A program made the translations under genes and the position numbers. Shown here piece by piece: positions 40,314 to 52,300 of a stretch of 64,000 nucleotides of DNA (within the stretch, counting starts at the first letter, position 1; every line of letters starts with the position of its first letter). Source of the DNA: Apostichopus japonicus. Lineage: Eukaryota; Echinodermata; Holothuroidea; Aspidochirotida; Stichopodidae. Location: assembly GCF_037975245.1 (NCBI RefSeq), contig NC_092570.1:12069001-12133000 (forward strand), written 5' to 3'. The notes under the pieces are model-generated. The model was not told where the DNA came from and made no database searches. It saw nothing but the letters and a program-made list of their open reading frames with translations.

Positions 40314-40346
40314 CACTTCCGGTATCAGTAAAAGCAAGATGGCGGG
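40314..40346 (+). promoter_or_regulatory. Probable POLD3 core promoter / start region with ETS-like and YY1-like sites
   Basis: CACTTCCGGT (40314-40323) fits an ETS/GABP site, and CAAGATGGCGGG (40335-40346), overlapping the proposed start codon, fits a YY1 site. Both are common near starts of housekeeping animal genes, with YY1 sites often at or just after the transcription start. No TATA box is evident. The transcription start is not determined. The ATG context is good (A at -3, G at +4). Confidence 0.5.
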
Positions 40347-40398
40347 AGATATGATCCTAGACAACATCGAGGAATTTCTTTTTGACGAAGATCGTGTG
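40339..40398 (+). CDS. POLD3: POLD3 coding exon 1 (residues 1-20)
   Basis: MAGDMILDNIEEFLFDEDRV; donor GTG|GTGAGA, phase 0. It aligns with the first residues of vertebrate POLD3 (MADQ, then an acidic LENIDEF-like helix). Confidence 0.9.
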
Positions 40399-43300
40399 GT
40401 GAGAGAAACATGTATCAAAGGATGTATTAGCACCTTGAAAACAACCCATATCATCTACGTTGCAGTATTAAACAAATTAAATCAATTCATAAGCCAATCT
40501 CTAATTTGATATATAGCATAAATTACTGCGCCACGACAAAGAGTGGAGCATAGCACAGAAGTGTGGAGCATAGCCTAGCCTAAGTTAGGCCTACTGGACA
40601 GTGTACTAATAGTAATACTATTACGCGCTTATTAGGAATAAGGTGTTATTCGCCCCTGCAACCGGACGACTGCCCGGCGATTAAGATGGAGTGCCCACAC
40701 TTTCATTCTGCTGACGCGCGAACACGAAAAGGCATTATATATCTTGTTCCCGGCAGCCATATGAATAAGGAGTAATTGGACTAACAGTTGCACTAGGAGT
40801 CGTAGTGTATTAGGAGTACAGCTGTTAGCTCAGTGGTTAACACAGGGCTGTGTCTTCCAATCATAAGGTCCCCGGTTCGAAGATTAATGTCTGTCGTCCA
40901 ATTACAGAGTTGTTGACAATTGACAATTCATAATCATGGACGTTAATAATGAATGTAAGAGACTGACTTCGGTCAGCTTGTGGCTTTGATAAGTCAATGA
41001 GGCTTCTTTGCGAGTTCCTGCTTACAGGAGGATCTAAATGAATACTAGATTCCCCCGGCTGCCAAACCAATTTGAATAAGAAAACCTAACATGTTATTAA
41101 CGTGGCAGTGGGACAAATAAAACATACAGCCCTCGTTATTAGTCTGGTTGCCGGTGAATAACACAACCTGTTTCCTGATTTCCCAGGCAGCTGTAGGGGA
41201 TGAATAACGCAAGCACTTGTAGCACAAATTGGTTCAACTATAGATGCAGGGCCACTTGACAATGCACCCTAGCATCTGGAAGCCCAAATGTGGTTGCATT
41301 GGTAATGGGTGCATTTTCATCTCAGGTGTGAATCTGTGTGTTAAGCAGGCCTGTAAAAAGAGGGCAAAACGGGAAGCTCATTGCCGGGAAATCTTGAAAA
41401 CTCGCAGGAAATCTCACACGCAGCAAAAAAAAAAGAAGAAAAACGGTTAGAGAAAGAGCCAAAGAGGAAATAAAATTTAAAAAAATTATAAATAAAAAAT
41501 CAGAAACGCTAACTTTAGTGTCTGGGTGTCTTTATTTCTCACTTGAAATGACCCAAAATAGCATCATAATTATTTAATACACTTAAAGGCATCGCCGCCG
41601 CAAGCCCGCTGAATCTCTCAAGCCAATGTTGGAAAACCTTGTTCAATTTCCCGCGAACACACTGCCGATTTCCCGTCGGTGTTCGCGCAGTACCTGGGAA
41701 TTTTCCCAGGTACTGTACATTGCCAAACAACTGTGAGCGCTTCCCCTGTCTAACACCTGTTGGTTAATCTTTTTTCTTTTTTTTGGCACGTTTCCAAGGA
41801 ACGTTTTATGTAGTACACGAGGCACAGCCCATACGTTGATACACGCATATCATGATATCAAGGCCCCTATAGCCATTGCCATCTTTATTATGAAAGTGAA
41901 CCTTGTAATAACTTATGTTTTAGGCCACTTGGCATGATTAACTAAATGCTAAATATTGTTTCCATGTTCTTGTAGAAAACGTCAACTTCGCAAAATACAG
42001 TTAGTTGTGTTTTTGTAGTTACGTGAGATCCGTAACCGACAAGGTGGTTAGGCTATTTGATATGCACTTAACTATGGTAGGATATTATTTTTTCCGTATT
42101 TTTGGAAATTCTAGAAAATACTTTCTTTTTCCCCGCTTAACACCAGATGTGGTCTTACGGTTTATTCATAAATGGGTGTACTAGAGCCTTGTTTACATGA
42201 CATTAGTTGCATTTAAGACGATATGCCAGTTTCGCGTGAATTTTTCGAAAGTGTTTTGCTCGATCTTTCGTAAAATTTGAAAGGTGTACCAACTTACTTT
42301 TCGTACACAATTGGTAATTTCTCTACTGATTTTCAGAGTTTTTATCTCCATACAGTCAAGTATATACGCTGTGTATTGAGTATAAACTAATCGAGAATGC
42401 AACTTATGCAAGAAAACAATGCGGGGATTTCCAGCAGACAAATTTTTTCTTTGCGGGATTACTGAGTCAGTTGAAGGGAATCCCGCACCTTAGAGGGAAC
42501 ACTGAGCTGAAGTCAAATTCATACGACAGAAAACGTTTACTTTCTAACATACAATATAAATTTTTTAAAATGTGGAATGGCAATATTGTTGTTCAAAACA
42601 TTTCCCGCCAGGCTAATTTTTTACAGCAACCTTCCCGCGCTGTACCGTGGGTGTCAGTGTGACATTGACATTGCCCTTGTGAGTGGTTTGGGGACACATC
42701 ATTACTCGTTATATTGTGACAAAGATTGCGCGCACGCAGAACTTTTCGTAGGTAGTGTGATGCAATGATTGTCAACATGTGATTGTCATTTTAAAAAGTT
42801 TCGATATTATTTGTACGTGAATGAGAGTGAAGTGAGGAGTGTTTTTTTTCTCGTGCGCTTTGAAAAATTGATAGGGGTAGTCGGGTAGGCCCACAAGTCA
42901 ACAAAAATACAAAATGGCTTCGTTTATTTAGTCTTTATCAGAAATATTTGAAGAAGTGTAAAGTCTGCTCAGTTTGATCGATCCAACACAATATAATAAT
43001 AAAGGCTTACTGGGCGTCCTCTTTGAAGGAATTTTATTTCATTTGTTCTATTTTTATCGTGAACCATATCCAATTTATCTCTCTGCTCCAAGCCATGCGG
43101 CACACTGTACATAAAAACTGATGGGATCCATCGCGCACTCCATTGCTAAAATACACGTGCTCGCTCCAGCTCCACTGATGTGTAGAGATCAGTGGCTCAC
43201 TTGCATCTCATGTAACTTTACGATGTTTGTTTACATTACATATTAATAATTGATGTGGTACAATGTGACAGCTGGGTTATAGATGTATAATAAATTATTA

Positions 43301-46300
43301 TCAGACTGGAGTGATTGCTTGAGATGAGACTACTTTGAGTTTTGTCAAGGTAAGAACTCAAGAAACTGACACACTAAACCAGTTTGTTATAAAAATTATA
43401 TTTATTACCTTTTTAAGTTCAAATTAGCACTGGTCTCAACGATTGCAAGTTGTTTTAAATCGCCAAAAAGGTGCACCAAATGGCGCCAATTGCATCCTCA
43501 TATTTCAAAAATCTGTACCTTGTGAGGCGGGCACATCCCCCCTCACACACCCCCCTGCGCCGCTACCATATGGTTCGAGGGAAAATATTCCTTCCTTGCA
43601 GGGAAAAAAACATTTTTTACAGCCCTGGTGTTAAGTCCCAGCTTCAAGCTTCTATTCCAGAAAATTATTCTGAAATTTCCCCCACAAGTACTAGTGGTTC
43701 TTATTATATATTAAGTACACATGGGGAACGTACGTATACAGCCTACCATGCCCAGTTGGTACGTACATATTGCGTTGCACATAATACACACTCAAACCAT
43801 AGTTCAAAAACCGTTCTTCGAAATCGCTGAAATAAAATTCACGGGTCTACTTTACAGTAAAAGGAAGCATTAAAAGTACACATGGGGAACGTACGTATAC
43901 AGCCTACCATGCCCAGTTGGTACGTACATATTGCGTTGCACATAATACACACTCAAACCATAGTTCAAAAACCGTTCTTCGAAATCGCTGAAATAAAATT
44001 CACGGGTCTACTTTACAGTAAAAGGAAGCATTAAAAGTATTTTGAACACCGAAAGATGAAACTTGGCGGTATCAATGTCAGAGCAGTAGTAGCGTAAAGC
44101 TTAGGCTTCACAGAACTGTGCGATTAGTGTAAATGTTAGAGTAGCCTACTGTACATGCTGGACAGCGCGATGTATAAACTACGAAGAGTCTGCTGTTCAA
44201 ACTTACCTTCTGTTACACAAAAATCGCAAAATCACCGATGCACTACATATATGACGACTCAACAATTTTTTTAGAACATATAATTTATAAGAAATTTCAC
44301 TGAAACTTAAGGAAGAAATTAATCTGTATTCAAACATGTTCTTTGTTGTGATTACTGTAGGAACTGTATGGAGCATGGGTTGTGCCGCAATATGCATTTG
44401 CAAAGATGACGACATGTTCTCTACTACTGTAATGAGAGTTTGGCTGGGCACTGGGTGCAGTTTCACAAAAATTCTGTGTAACTGTTGCAAGAATGCTGTA
44501 CTTCCTTGGTCAGATCCAATCTGTGCTTAAAATAGGAAGCATAAATTCATCCAAACATTACCTTAACTATTTTGAGGATGATGAAGTACTTTAGACATAA
44601 TTGGGTCCCGTCTTGTTCACTTCACATACATTGATAGATGACAATGGCAAGTAGCCTATAACAAAATAACAAAATCTGGGCTTCGTACATTCCCTACAGG
44701 TTGCTTCTGAATATTAGCATTTTGGTGAAAGGCACTTACTACTTATAGGCATAATCATATGTTGGTAATGGAAAGCCCTTCTCATTGAGCATGGATAATA
44801 TACCTTGTTTTTCTTGGATCCCTTACAAAGGTTTCTTATCAGTAACATTTTGTTGCATGTCTCAAATAATTGTAAGTAAAAAATTTCTAATATATACACT
44901 GAAAATTATAGCAAGTTATTATTTTAGTTGGTCAACCTCTCTGAGATAATAGCAATCAGTGTTCTTTTCCATTTGCATCTTGTAGTAATGGGCCCCTCCC
45001 TCCCCCCTCCCACTCATTCCATACCATGGATCATTCCAGGTAATAACTGAAGGCTTGGTTGGGTTATAGTTAACTCAACGATAGGAGTATAGTAGCTGTG
45101 TAGAACTTTGAGTAGCATTATCTTCTTTGCATTTACCTTGTTATGTTCCATTGGCATTTTATGATAAGTTACTTCTCAGAACAAGCAAAGTTTGTGACAC
45201 AGGTTACATTGTAATTGAATGTGTTATGATTGTTATCTGATTACAAATGTGAGTAATGAATAAATGCTTTCCTTTGTATAAAATATTAGTTATTTTATTC
45301 TTTGCTGCAGGTTTCTTACAAATGGCTCAGTAGAACTTTATCATTGCATGTGAATCAAGCAAAGAGGTAAAGTAATTATCAAGTTCTGTTAGATATTTAT
45401 GTTTGTTGAGATGTGAAAATATGATGTTTTCAGACATTCTAATTTGTTTGTAACAAAGATTCATACTACTTGGTTTTACAGAACCAAAGATAAGATTATT
45501 AATAAATAAGAAGCAATAGACATAAATGATTCCAATGAGCTAATTATCACAATGTGCCTTTTTGCAGAAGCTGTGTGTAATTTGTGTACGATTAGTTCCT
45601 CTTGCATGTTCTTCTTTAACATCAGCAGGTTTATCAAGGAAACTAATTAATGTGACAGGTGTGATTCATATCAAGTTTGTGTTAATGCTAAAGTTCCATT
45701 TGGCAATCCATGGAGGGAGAGAGAGATTCAGTGAAAAGTTTAACAAATTTATGAATGTAGTATTAGTTCTCTGTAACATTTAGCTTCATATAGGAATGTA
45801 TTATTAGTTCTCTGTCTCATTTGGCTTCATATAGGAATGTATTATTAGTTCTCTGTCTCATTTGGCTTCATATAGCTTCATATAGGAATGTATTATTAGT
45901 TCTCTGTCTCATTTGGCTTAATATAGGAATGTATTATTAGTTCTCTGTCTCATTTGGCTTCATGTAGGAATGTAGTATTAATTCTCTGTCTCATTTGGCT
46001 TCATATTGGAATGTAGTATTAGTTCTCTGTCTCATTTGGCTTCATATAGGAATGTAGTATTAGTTCTCTGTAACATTTAGCTTCATATAGGAATGTAGTA
46101 TTAGTTCTCTGTCTTTGTCCTTCTCATGTTTATTCCCTACCCCCCTTCCCTTAATCCTCTCTTTGTCCCTCCACTGTTTATCTCCTACCTCTCCTCTTAC
46201 CCTGTTGGTTTCTTTCTTTCTCCTCTCCATCCCTTGTCTACTAATCCCATTACATCTATCTCTTTTTGTTCACCATACTCATTAACCTGTCTTTATTCTG

Positions 46301-49300
46301 TGTGTGTTTTTGTCCCTTCCGTTACTGTTACTTGTCATTCAGCCTTTGAAGAAGATCCTGCTAGGATCGTAACGTCAGGCCAACATACTTTTACACATTC
46401 TCCTACACAGGCTCTCTAGATAGTGGATAAGCAGTTTGCTAACAGTTTTATTTTATTTTGCTTACAGCAAGTTGGCAGAGTTTGCAGAAAATTGGCGAGA
46501 GAAGAAAGAATCCAACCCAATCACTCTAACTTTCTTCATCTCTGGAACCCAAGAGACAAAATCAGGCAATGAGTTAAACAAAGTAGCAATTGTCAAAGAA
46601 GAAGATTTGGAAAGTGAGTTGAGAACATCTCTTACACAGTGACATTTCAATCAGTGTCTAGACTGTGTATCAGTTGAGAACATTTCTTGCACAGTGACGT
46701 TTCAATCAGTGTCTAGACTGTATATCTGATGTTTGTTGAAAGGCAACTACTGTATCATCATCATCAAATTTACAGTTAATATGGTTGATGCTATCTGGAT
46801 TGAAGAAATTAAACATATATTAATGTAAAGAGTAACAGCATTATGCAGATAACAATGATGGTGAAGATGCTCAGGGCTGTCAACTGAGAATATTATCTGC
46901 TGGACATAGCATTTCAAGATGACATGTATAATAGACACATTGGTCCACAAATATGAGTAGCAATTTTTGTTGACAAATCTTAATAATCTTAATAGAATAC
47001 CATGGTAGAGGGTTAGATTATCATGATAGAGGGTTAGATAATCATTATAGAGGATTAGATTATCAAGATAGAGGGTTAGATTATCATGATAGAGGGTTAG
47101 ATTATCATGATAGAGGGTTAGATTGGCATGATAGAGGGTTAGATTATCGTGATAGAGGGTTAGATATTAATGATAGAGGGTTAGATTATCATGATAGAGG
47201 GTTAGATTATCATGATAGAGGGTTAGATAATCATTATAGAGGGTTAGATTATCATGATAGAGGGTTAGATTATCATGATAGAGGATTAGATTATCATGAT
47301 AGAGGGTTAGATATTCATTATAGAGGATTAGATTATCAAGATAGAGGGTTAGATTATCATGATAGAGGGATAGATTATCATGATAAAAGGTTAGATTATC
47401 ATGATAGAGGGATAGATTATCATGATAGAGGGTGAGATTATCATGATAGAGGGTTAGATAATCATTATAGAGGGTTAGATTATCATGATAGAGGGTTAGA
47501 TTATCATGATAGAGGATTAGATTATCATGATAGAGGGTTAGATAATCATGATAGAGGATTAGATTATCAAGATAGAGGGTTAGATTATCATGATAGAGGG
47601 ATAGATTATCATGATAGAGTGATAGATTATCATGATAGAGGGTTAGATTATCATGATAGAGGGATAGATTATCATCAGAGGGTGAGATTATCATGATAGA
47701 GTGTTAGATAATCATTATAGAGGGTGAGATTATCATGATAGAGGGTAAGATTATCATGAGAGAGGGTTAGATTATCATGATAGAGGGTTAGATAATCATT
47801 ATAGAGGATTAGATTATCAAGATAGAGGGTTAGATTATCATGATAGAGGGTTAGATTATCATGATAGAGGGATAGATTATCATGATAGAGGGTTAGATTA
47901 TCATGATAGAGGGTTAGATAATCATTATAGAGGGTGAGATTGTCATGATAGAGGGTTAGATTATCATGATAGAGGATTAGATTATCATGATAGAGGGTTA
48001 GATAATCATTATAGAGGATTAGATTATCAAGATAGAGGGTTAGATTATCATTATAGAGGATTAGATTATCAAGATAGAGGGATAGATTATCATGATAGAG
48101 GGTTAGATTATCATGATAGTGGGTTAAATTATCATGATAGAGGGTTAGATAATCATTATAGAGGATTAGATTATCAAGATAGAGGGTAAGATTATCATGA
48201 TAGAGGGACAGATTATCATGATAGAGGGTTAGATTATCATGATAGAGGGTTAGATTATCATGATAGAGGGTTAGATAATCACTATAGAGGGTTAGATTAT
48301 CAAGATAGAGGGTTAGATTATCATGATAGAGGGTTAGATTATCATGATAGAGGGTTAGATTATCATGATAGAGGGTTAGATTATCATGACAGAGGGTTAG
48401 ATAATCATTAAAGAGGGTGAGATTGTCATGATAGAGGGTTAGATTATCATTATAGAGGATTAGATTATCATGATAGAGGGTTAGATAATCATTATAGAGG
48501 ATTAGATTATCAAGATAGAGGGTTAGATTATCATTATAGAGGATTAGATTATCAAGATAGAGGGTTAGATTATCATGATAGAGGGATAGATTATCATGAT
48601 AGAGGGTTAGATTATCATGATAGTGGGTTAAATTATCTTGATAGAGGGTTAGATAATCATTATAGAGGATTAGATTATCAAGATAGAGGGTTAGATTATC
48701 ATGATAGAGGGACAGATTATCATGATAGAGGGTTAGATTATCATGATAAAGGGTTAGATTATCATGATAGAGGGTTAGATAATCACTATAGAGGGTGAGA
48801 TTATCATGATAGAGGGTTAGATTATCATGATAGAGGGTTAGATTATCGTGATAGAGGGTTAGATTATCAAGATAGAGGGTTAGATTATCATGATAGAGGG
48901 ATAGATTATCATGATAGAGTGATAGATTATCATGATAGAGGGTTAGATTATCATGATAGAGGGATAGATTATCATCAGAGGGTGAGATTATCATGATAGA
49001 GTGTTAGATAATCATTATAGAGGGTGAGATTATCATGATAGAGGGTAAGATTATCATGAGAGAGGGTTAGATTATCATGATAGAGGGTTAGATAATCATT
49101 ATAGAGGATTAGATTATCAAGATAGAGGGTTAGATTATCATGATAGAGGGTTAGATTATCATGATAGAGGGATAGATTATCATGATAGAGGGTTAGATTA
49201 TCATGATAGAGGGTTAGATAATCATTATAGAGGGTGAGATTGTCATGATAGAGGGTTAGATTATCATGATAGAGGATTAGATTATCATGATAGAGGGTTA

Positions 49301-52300
49301 GATAATCATTATAGAGGATTAGATTATCAAGATAGAGGGTTAGATTATCATTATAGAGGATTAGATTATCAAGATAGAGGGATAGATTATCATGATAGAG
49401 GGTTAGATTATCATGATAGTGGGTTAAATTATCATGATAGAGGGTTAGATAATCATTATAGAGGATTAGATTATCAAGATAGAGGGTAAGATTATCATGA
49501 TAGAGGGACAGATTATCATGATAGAGGGTTAGATTATCATGATAGAGGGTTAGATTATCATGATAGAGGGTTAGATAATCACTATAGAGGGTGAGATTAT
49601 CATGATAGAGGGTTAGATTATCAAGATAGAGGGTTAGATTATCATGATAGAGGGTTAGATTATCATGATAGAGGGATAGATTATCATGATAGAGGGTTAG
49701 ATTATCATGACAGAGGGTTAGATAATCATTAAAGAGGGTGAGATTGTCATGATAGAGGGTTAGATTATCATTATAGAGGATTAGATTATCAAGATAGAGG
49801 GATAGATTATCATTATAGAGGATTAGATTATCAAGATAGAGGGTTAGATTATCATGATAGAGGGATAGATTATCATGATAGAGGGTTAGATTATCATGAT
49901 AGTGGGTTAAATTATCTTGATAGAGGGTTAGATAATCATTATAGAGGATTAGATTATCAAGATAGAGGGTTAGATTATCATGATAGAGGGACAGATTATC
50001 ATGATAGAGGGTTAGATTATCATGATAAAGGGTTAGATTATCATGATAGAGGGTTAGATAATCACTATAGAGGGTGAGATTATCATGATAGAGGGTTAGA
50101 TTATCATGATAGAGGGTTAGATTATCGTGATAGAGGGTTAGATTGCCATGATAGAGGGTTAGATTATCGTGATAGAGGGATAGATTATCATGATAGAGGG
50201 TTAGATTATCATGATAGAGGGTTAGATAATCATTATAGAGGGTGAGATTGTCATGATAGAGGATTAGATTATCATGATAGAGGGTTAGATTATCATGATA
50301 GAGGGTTAGATTGCCATGATAGAGGGTTAGATTATCTTGATAGAGGGTTAGATTATCATGATAGAGGGTTAGATTATCATGATAGAGGGTTAGATTATCA
50401 TGATAGAGGGTTAGATAATCATTATAGAGGGTTAGATTATCATGATAGAGGGTTAGATTATCATGATAGAGGATTAGATTATCATGATAGAGGGTTAGAT
50501 AATCATTAAAGAGGATTAGATTATCAAGATAGAGGGTTAGATTATCATGATAGAGGGATAGATTATCATGATAGAGTGATAGATTATCATGATAGAGGGT
50601 TAGATTATCATGATAGAGGGATAGATTATCATGATAGAGGGTTAGATTATCATGATAGAGTGTTAGATAATCATTATAGAGGGTGAGATTATCATGATAG
50701 AGGGTTAGATTATCATGATAGAGGGTTAGATTATCATGATAGAGGGTTAGATAATCATTATAGAGGATTAGATTATCAAGATAGAGGGTTAGATTATCAT
50801 GATAGAGGGATAGATTATCATGATAGAGGGTTAGATTATCATGATAGAGGGTTAGATTATCATGATAGAGGATTAGATTATCAAGATAGAGGGTTAGATT
50901 ATCATGATAGAGGGTTAGATTATCATGATAGAGGGTTAGATTATCATGATAGAGGGTTAGATAATCATTATAGAGGGTGAGATTGTCATGATAGAGGGTT
51001 AGATTATCATGATAGAGGATTAGATTATCATGATAGAGGGTTAGATAATCATTATAGAGGGTTAGATTATCAAGATAGAGGGTTAGATTATCATGATAGA
51101 GGGATAGATTATCATGATAGAGGGTTAGATTATCATGATAGTGGGTTAAATTATCATGATAGAGGGTTAGATAATCATTATAGAGGATTAGATTATCAAG
51201 ATAGAGGGTTAGATTATCATGATAGAGGGACAGATTATCATGATAGAGGGTTAGATTATCATGATACAGGGTTAGATTATCATTTATCATGAAAGAGGGT
51301 TAGATAACCACTATAGAGGGTGAGATTATCATGATAGAGGGTTAGATTATCATGATAGAGGGTTAGATTATCGTGATAGAGGGTTAGATTGCCATGATAG
51401 AGGGTTAGATTATCATGATAGAGGGTTAGATAATCATTATAGAGGGTGAGATTATCATGATAGAGGGTTAGATTATCATGATAGAGGGTTAGATTATCGT
51501 GATAGAGGGTTAGATTGCCATGATAGAGGGTTAGATTATCGTGATAGAGGGTTAGATATTCATGATAGAGGGTTAGATTATCATGATAGAGGATTAGATT
51601 ATCATGATAGAGGGTTAGATTATCGTGATAGAGGGTTAGATTGCCATGATAGAGGGTTAGATTATCGTAATAGAGGGTTAGATATTCATGATAGAGGGTT
51701 AGATTATCATGATAGAGGGTTAGATTATCATGATAGAGGGTTAGATTATCATGATAGAGGGTTACATTATCATGATAGAAGGTTAGATTATCATGATAGG
51801 GGGTTAGATTGCCATGATAGAGTTTAATTGTCATTGTTACAACACCATGCGGTAAATTACTTGAGGGAGGAACGGTTGTTCGCACCACTGCTACATAAAA
51901 GTACAAAGTTCCTTGTACTCTACTGTAAGTCTAATGATTTGTACCAATATTTCCTCTCCCTTGTCTAAGATGTGAAGAAATCTCTGAAGAAGACTCTCTG
52001 TGAGCATATATACAGCATTCAAAAGTCTACTTTGAAAGACACAGCTGCATTATACCAGACAGACTTTGACATTACTAAACAAAATTTGTCAGAGTGTAAC
52101 AAGTAAGTCATTGCTAGCAATTCTATCCTACCATTACTGTAGTTAGTGATAATTATTGGCAGTAAGTTTAAATCCTGTGTGTGCATGTTTGTATGTCTGT
52201 CGGTTTCTTAGTATTGATTTACATACTTTCAACAATGTTAGAGCTAGAAGCCTGTAAAGCATTGTGGCAGTTAGATGTGTTACAAACAGACTGGCATAGG

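Noticed and set aside
40288-40338. Upstream in-frame ATG as the POLD3 start
   Set aside because: It would add 17 residues with no counterpart in POLD3. The family N-terminus starts at MAGD, and the promoter-like sites fall between the two ATGs.
40821-40890. Functional tRNA gene
   Set aside because: A and B boxes are present, but the T-arm 3' strand and acceptor stem cannot pair and the anticodon stem has mismatches; a SINE head fits better.
48975-51290. 771-codon minus-strand open frame, with others of 439, 208 and 175 codons nearby
   Set aside because: They are pure seven-residue repeats from a stop-free 21-bp minisatellite inside a POLD3 intron, with no domain, no varied composition and no gene signals.
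47000-51825. CRISPR-like or interstitial telomere array
   Set aside because: There are no unique spacers and the host is an animal, so not CRISPR. The GGGTTA word is embedded in a 21-bp unit, so it is not a true telomere tract.
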